7,245 nucleotides of DNA from Boseongicola sp. GTDB taxonomy: Bacteria > Pseudomonadota > Alphaproteobacteria > Rhodobacterales > Rhodobacteraceae. The stretch spans positions 1-7,245 of the forward strand of contig JABDPD010000394.1 of assembly GCA_013042895.1 (NCBI GenBank), given 5' to 3'. Positions 6,775-7,245 of this stretch are shown in pieces. Position numbers and translations under genes: made by a program. Every line of letters starts with the position of its first letter. Position 1 is the first letter of the stretch. Under the pieces are notes generated by a model. That model saw only the letters and a program-made list of their open reading frames with translations, was not told the origin of the DNA and did not search any database.

Positions 6775-7245
6775 ATGAAAAGATTCTTTCTAGCGTCCGT
6801 TACTGGTGTCATGCTTGGCGCTGTTGTGACCACGCAAGTTGCTGGCCCTCTTTTGGCTCAGGAAGCTGACCGAAAAGCCAGCGTTTACGAGCAACTGGAC
6901 CTGTTTGGCGACATTTTCGAGCGGATCCGCGCGCAATACGTCGAAGAAGTCGACGAAGCCGAATTGATCGAAGCTGCGATCAACGGCATGCTCACATCGC
7001 TCGATCCGCACTCGTCCTTCCTGTCGCCCGATGACGCCGCCGACATGCGCGTGCAGACCCGTGGCGAATTCGGCGGCCTCGGCATCGAAGTGACCCAGGA
7101 AGAAGGCTTTGTGAAAGTCGTCTCGCCCATCGACGACACCCCTGCCGATCAGGCCGGGATCGAAGCCGGTGACTTCATCACCCATGTCGACGGCGAAAGC
7201 GTCCTCGGCCTCGGCCTCGATCAGGCCGTCGAAATGATGCGCGGC
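6775..7245 (+). CDS. ctpA: S41-family C-terminal processing protease (CtpA type), 5' part; runs off the right edge
   Basis: The first 157 codons, still open at the window end; the family is usually about 440 aa. Residues 1-28 form a signal peptide (MKRFFLASVTG..., ending GPLLA, cleavage likely before Gln29), so the enzyme works in the periplasm. Next is the N-terminal helical region with the family signatures YVEEVDEAELIEAAINGM (55-72) and LTSLDPHSSFLSP (73-85). A PDZ domain starts near 95, with the peptide-binding loop GEFGGLGIEV at 97-106 and AGIEAGDFITHVDG at 127-140. The catalytic Ser/Lys part lies to the right of the window. Such proteases trim or degrade periplasmic proteins, in several bacteria including peptidoglycan hydrolases, which fits its place after an EnvC-like gene. 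The start has a good AAGGA site. Confidence 0.95.
   Translation, partial: MKRFFLASVTGVMLGAVVTTQVAGPLLAQEADRKASVYEQLDLFGDIFERIRAQYVEEVDEAELIEAAINGMLTSLDPHSSFLSPDDAADMRVQTRGEFGGLGIEVTQEEGFVKVVSPIDDTPADQAGIEAGDFITHVDGESVLGLGLDQAVEMMRG

Noticed and set aside
6790..7185. 131-codon minus-strand open frame opposite ctpA
   Set aside because: Fully inside the signal peptide, helical and PDZ coding region of ctpA on the other strand; no independent support.

Overview
The window is ordinary-looking chromosomal DNA from an alphaproteobacterium, most likely Rhodobacterales (roseobacter group). This rests on three things: the protein sequences, the moderately high G+C with C-ending codons, and the run gpmI - envC-like - ctpA, an order typical of that group. 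No RNA genes, insertion sequences, CRISPR arrays, phage genes or long repeats were seen. Almost every base is coding. The largest gaps are about 96 bp (2936-3031) and 72 bp (4073-4144).

Left half, minus strand (read from 2935 down to 1): a tightly packed three-gene cassette. It encodes a circularly permuted ATP-grasp enzyme, an alpha-E (DUF403) helical protein and a transglutaminase-family protein that runs off the left edge. The junctions are an ATGA overlap and a TAATG overlap, so the three are almost certainly co-transcribed and translationally coupled. Comparative genomics predicts that this cassette forms and processes amide or peptide bonds. Its substrate is not established, and it is the least understood system in the window.

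Centre, plus strand: a metallo-beta-lactamase-fold nuclease of the ligase-associated DNA exonuclease family diverges from the cassette across about 96 bp. The ATP-dependent ligase that usually accompanies it is not the next gene.

Right half, plus strand: cofactor-independent phosphoglycerate mutase (gpmI), preceded by a plausible sigma-70-type promoter. Next comes an EnvC-like secreted coiled-coil/LytM protein joined to gpmI by an ATGA overlap. Last is the first 157 codons of a CtpA-type S41 processing protease with its own good ribosome binding site. The last two act outside the cytoplasmic membrane, probably in control of peptidoglycan hydrolysis at division and in periplasmic proteolysis. 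gpmI supplies the glycolytic/gluconeogenic step between 3- and 2-phosphoglycerate. The operon probably continues to the right.

Several real starts differ from the longest open frame. The ATP-grasp gene starts at 2935 (the longer form uses TTG), the alpha-E gene probably at 1517, and gpmI probably at 4145. For the exonuclease, 3032 and 3074 are both possible.
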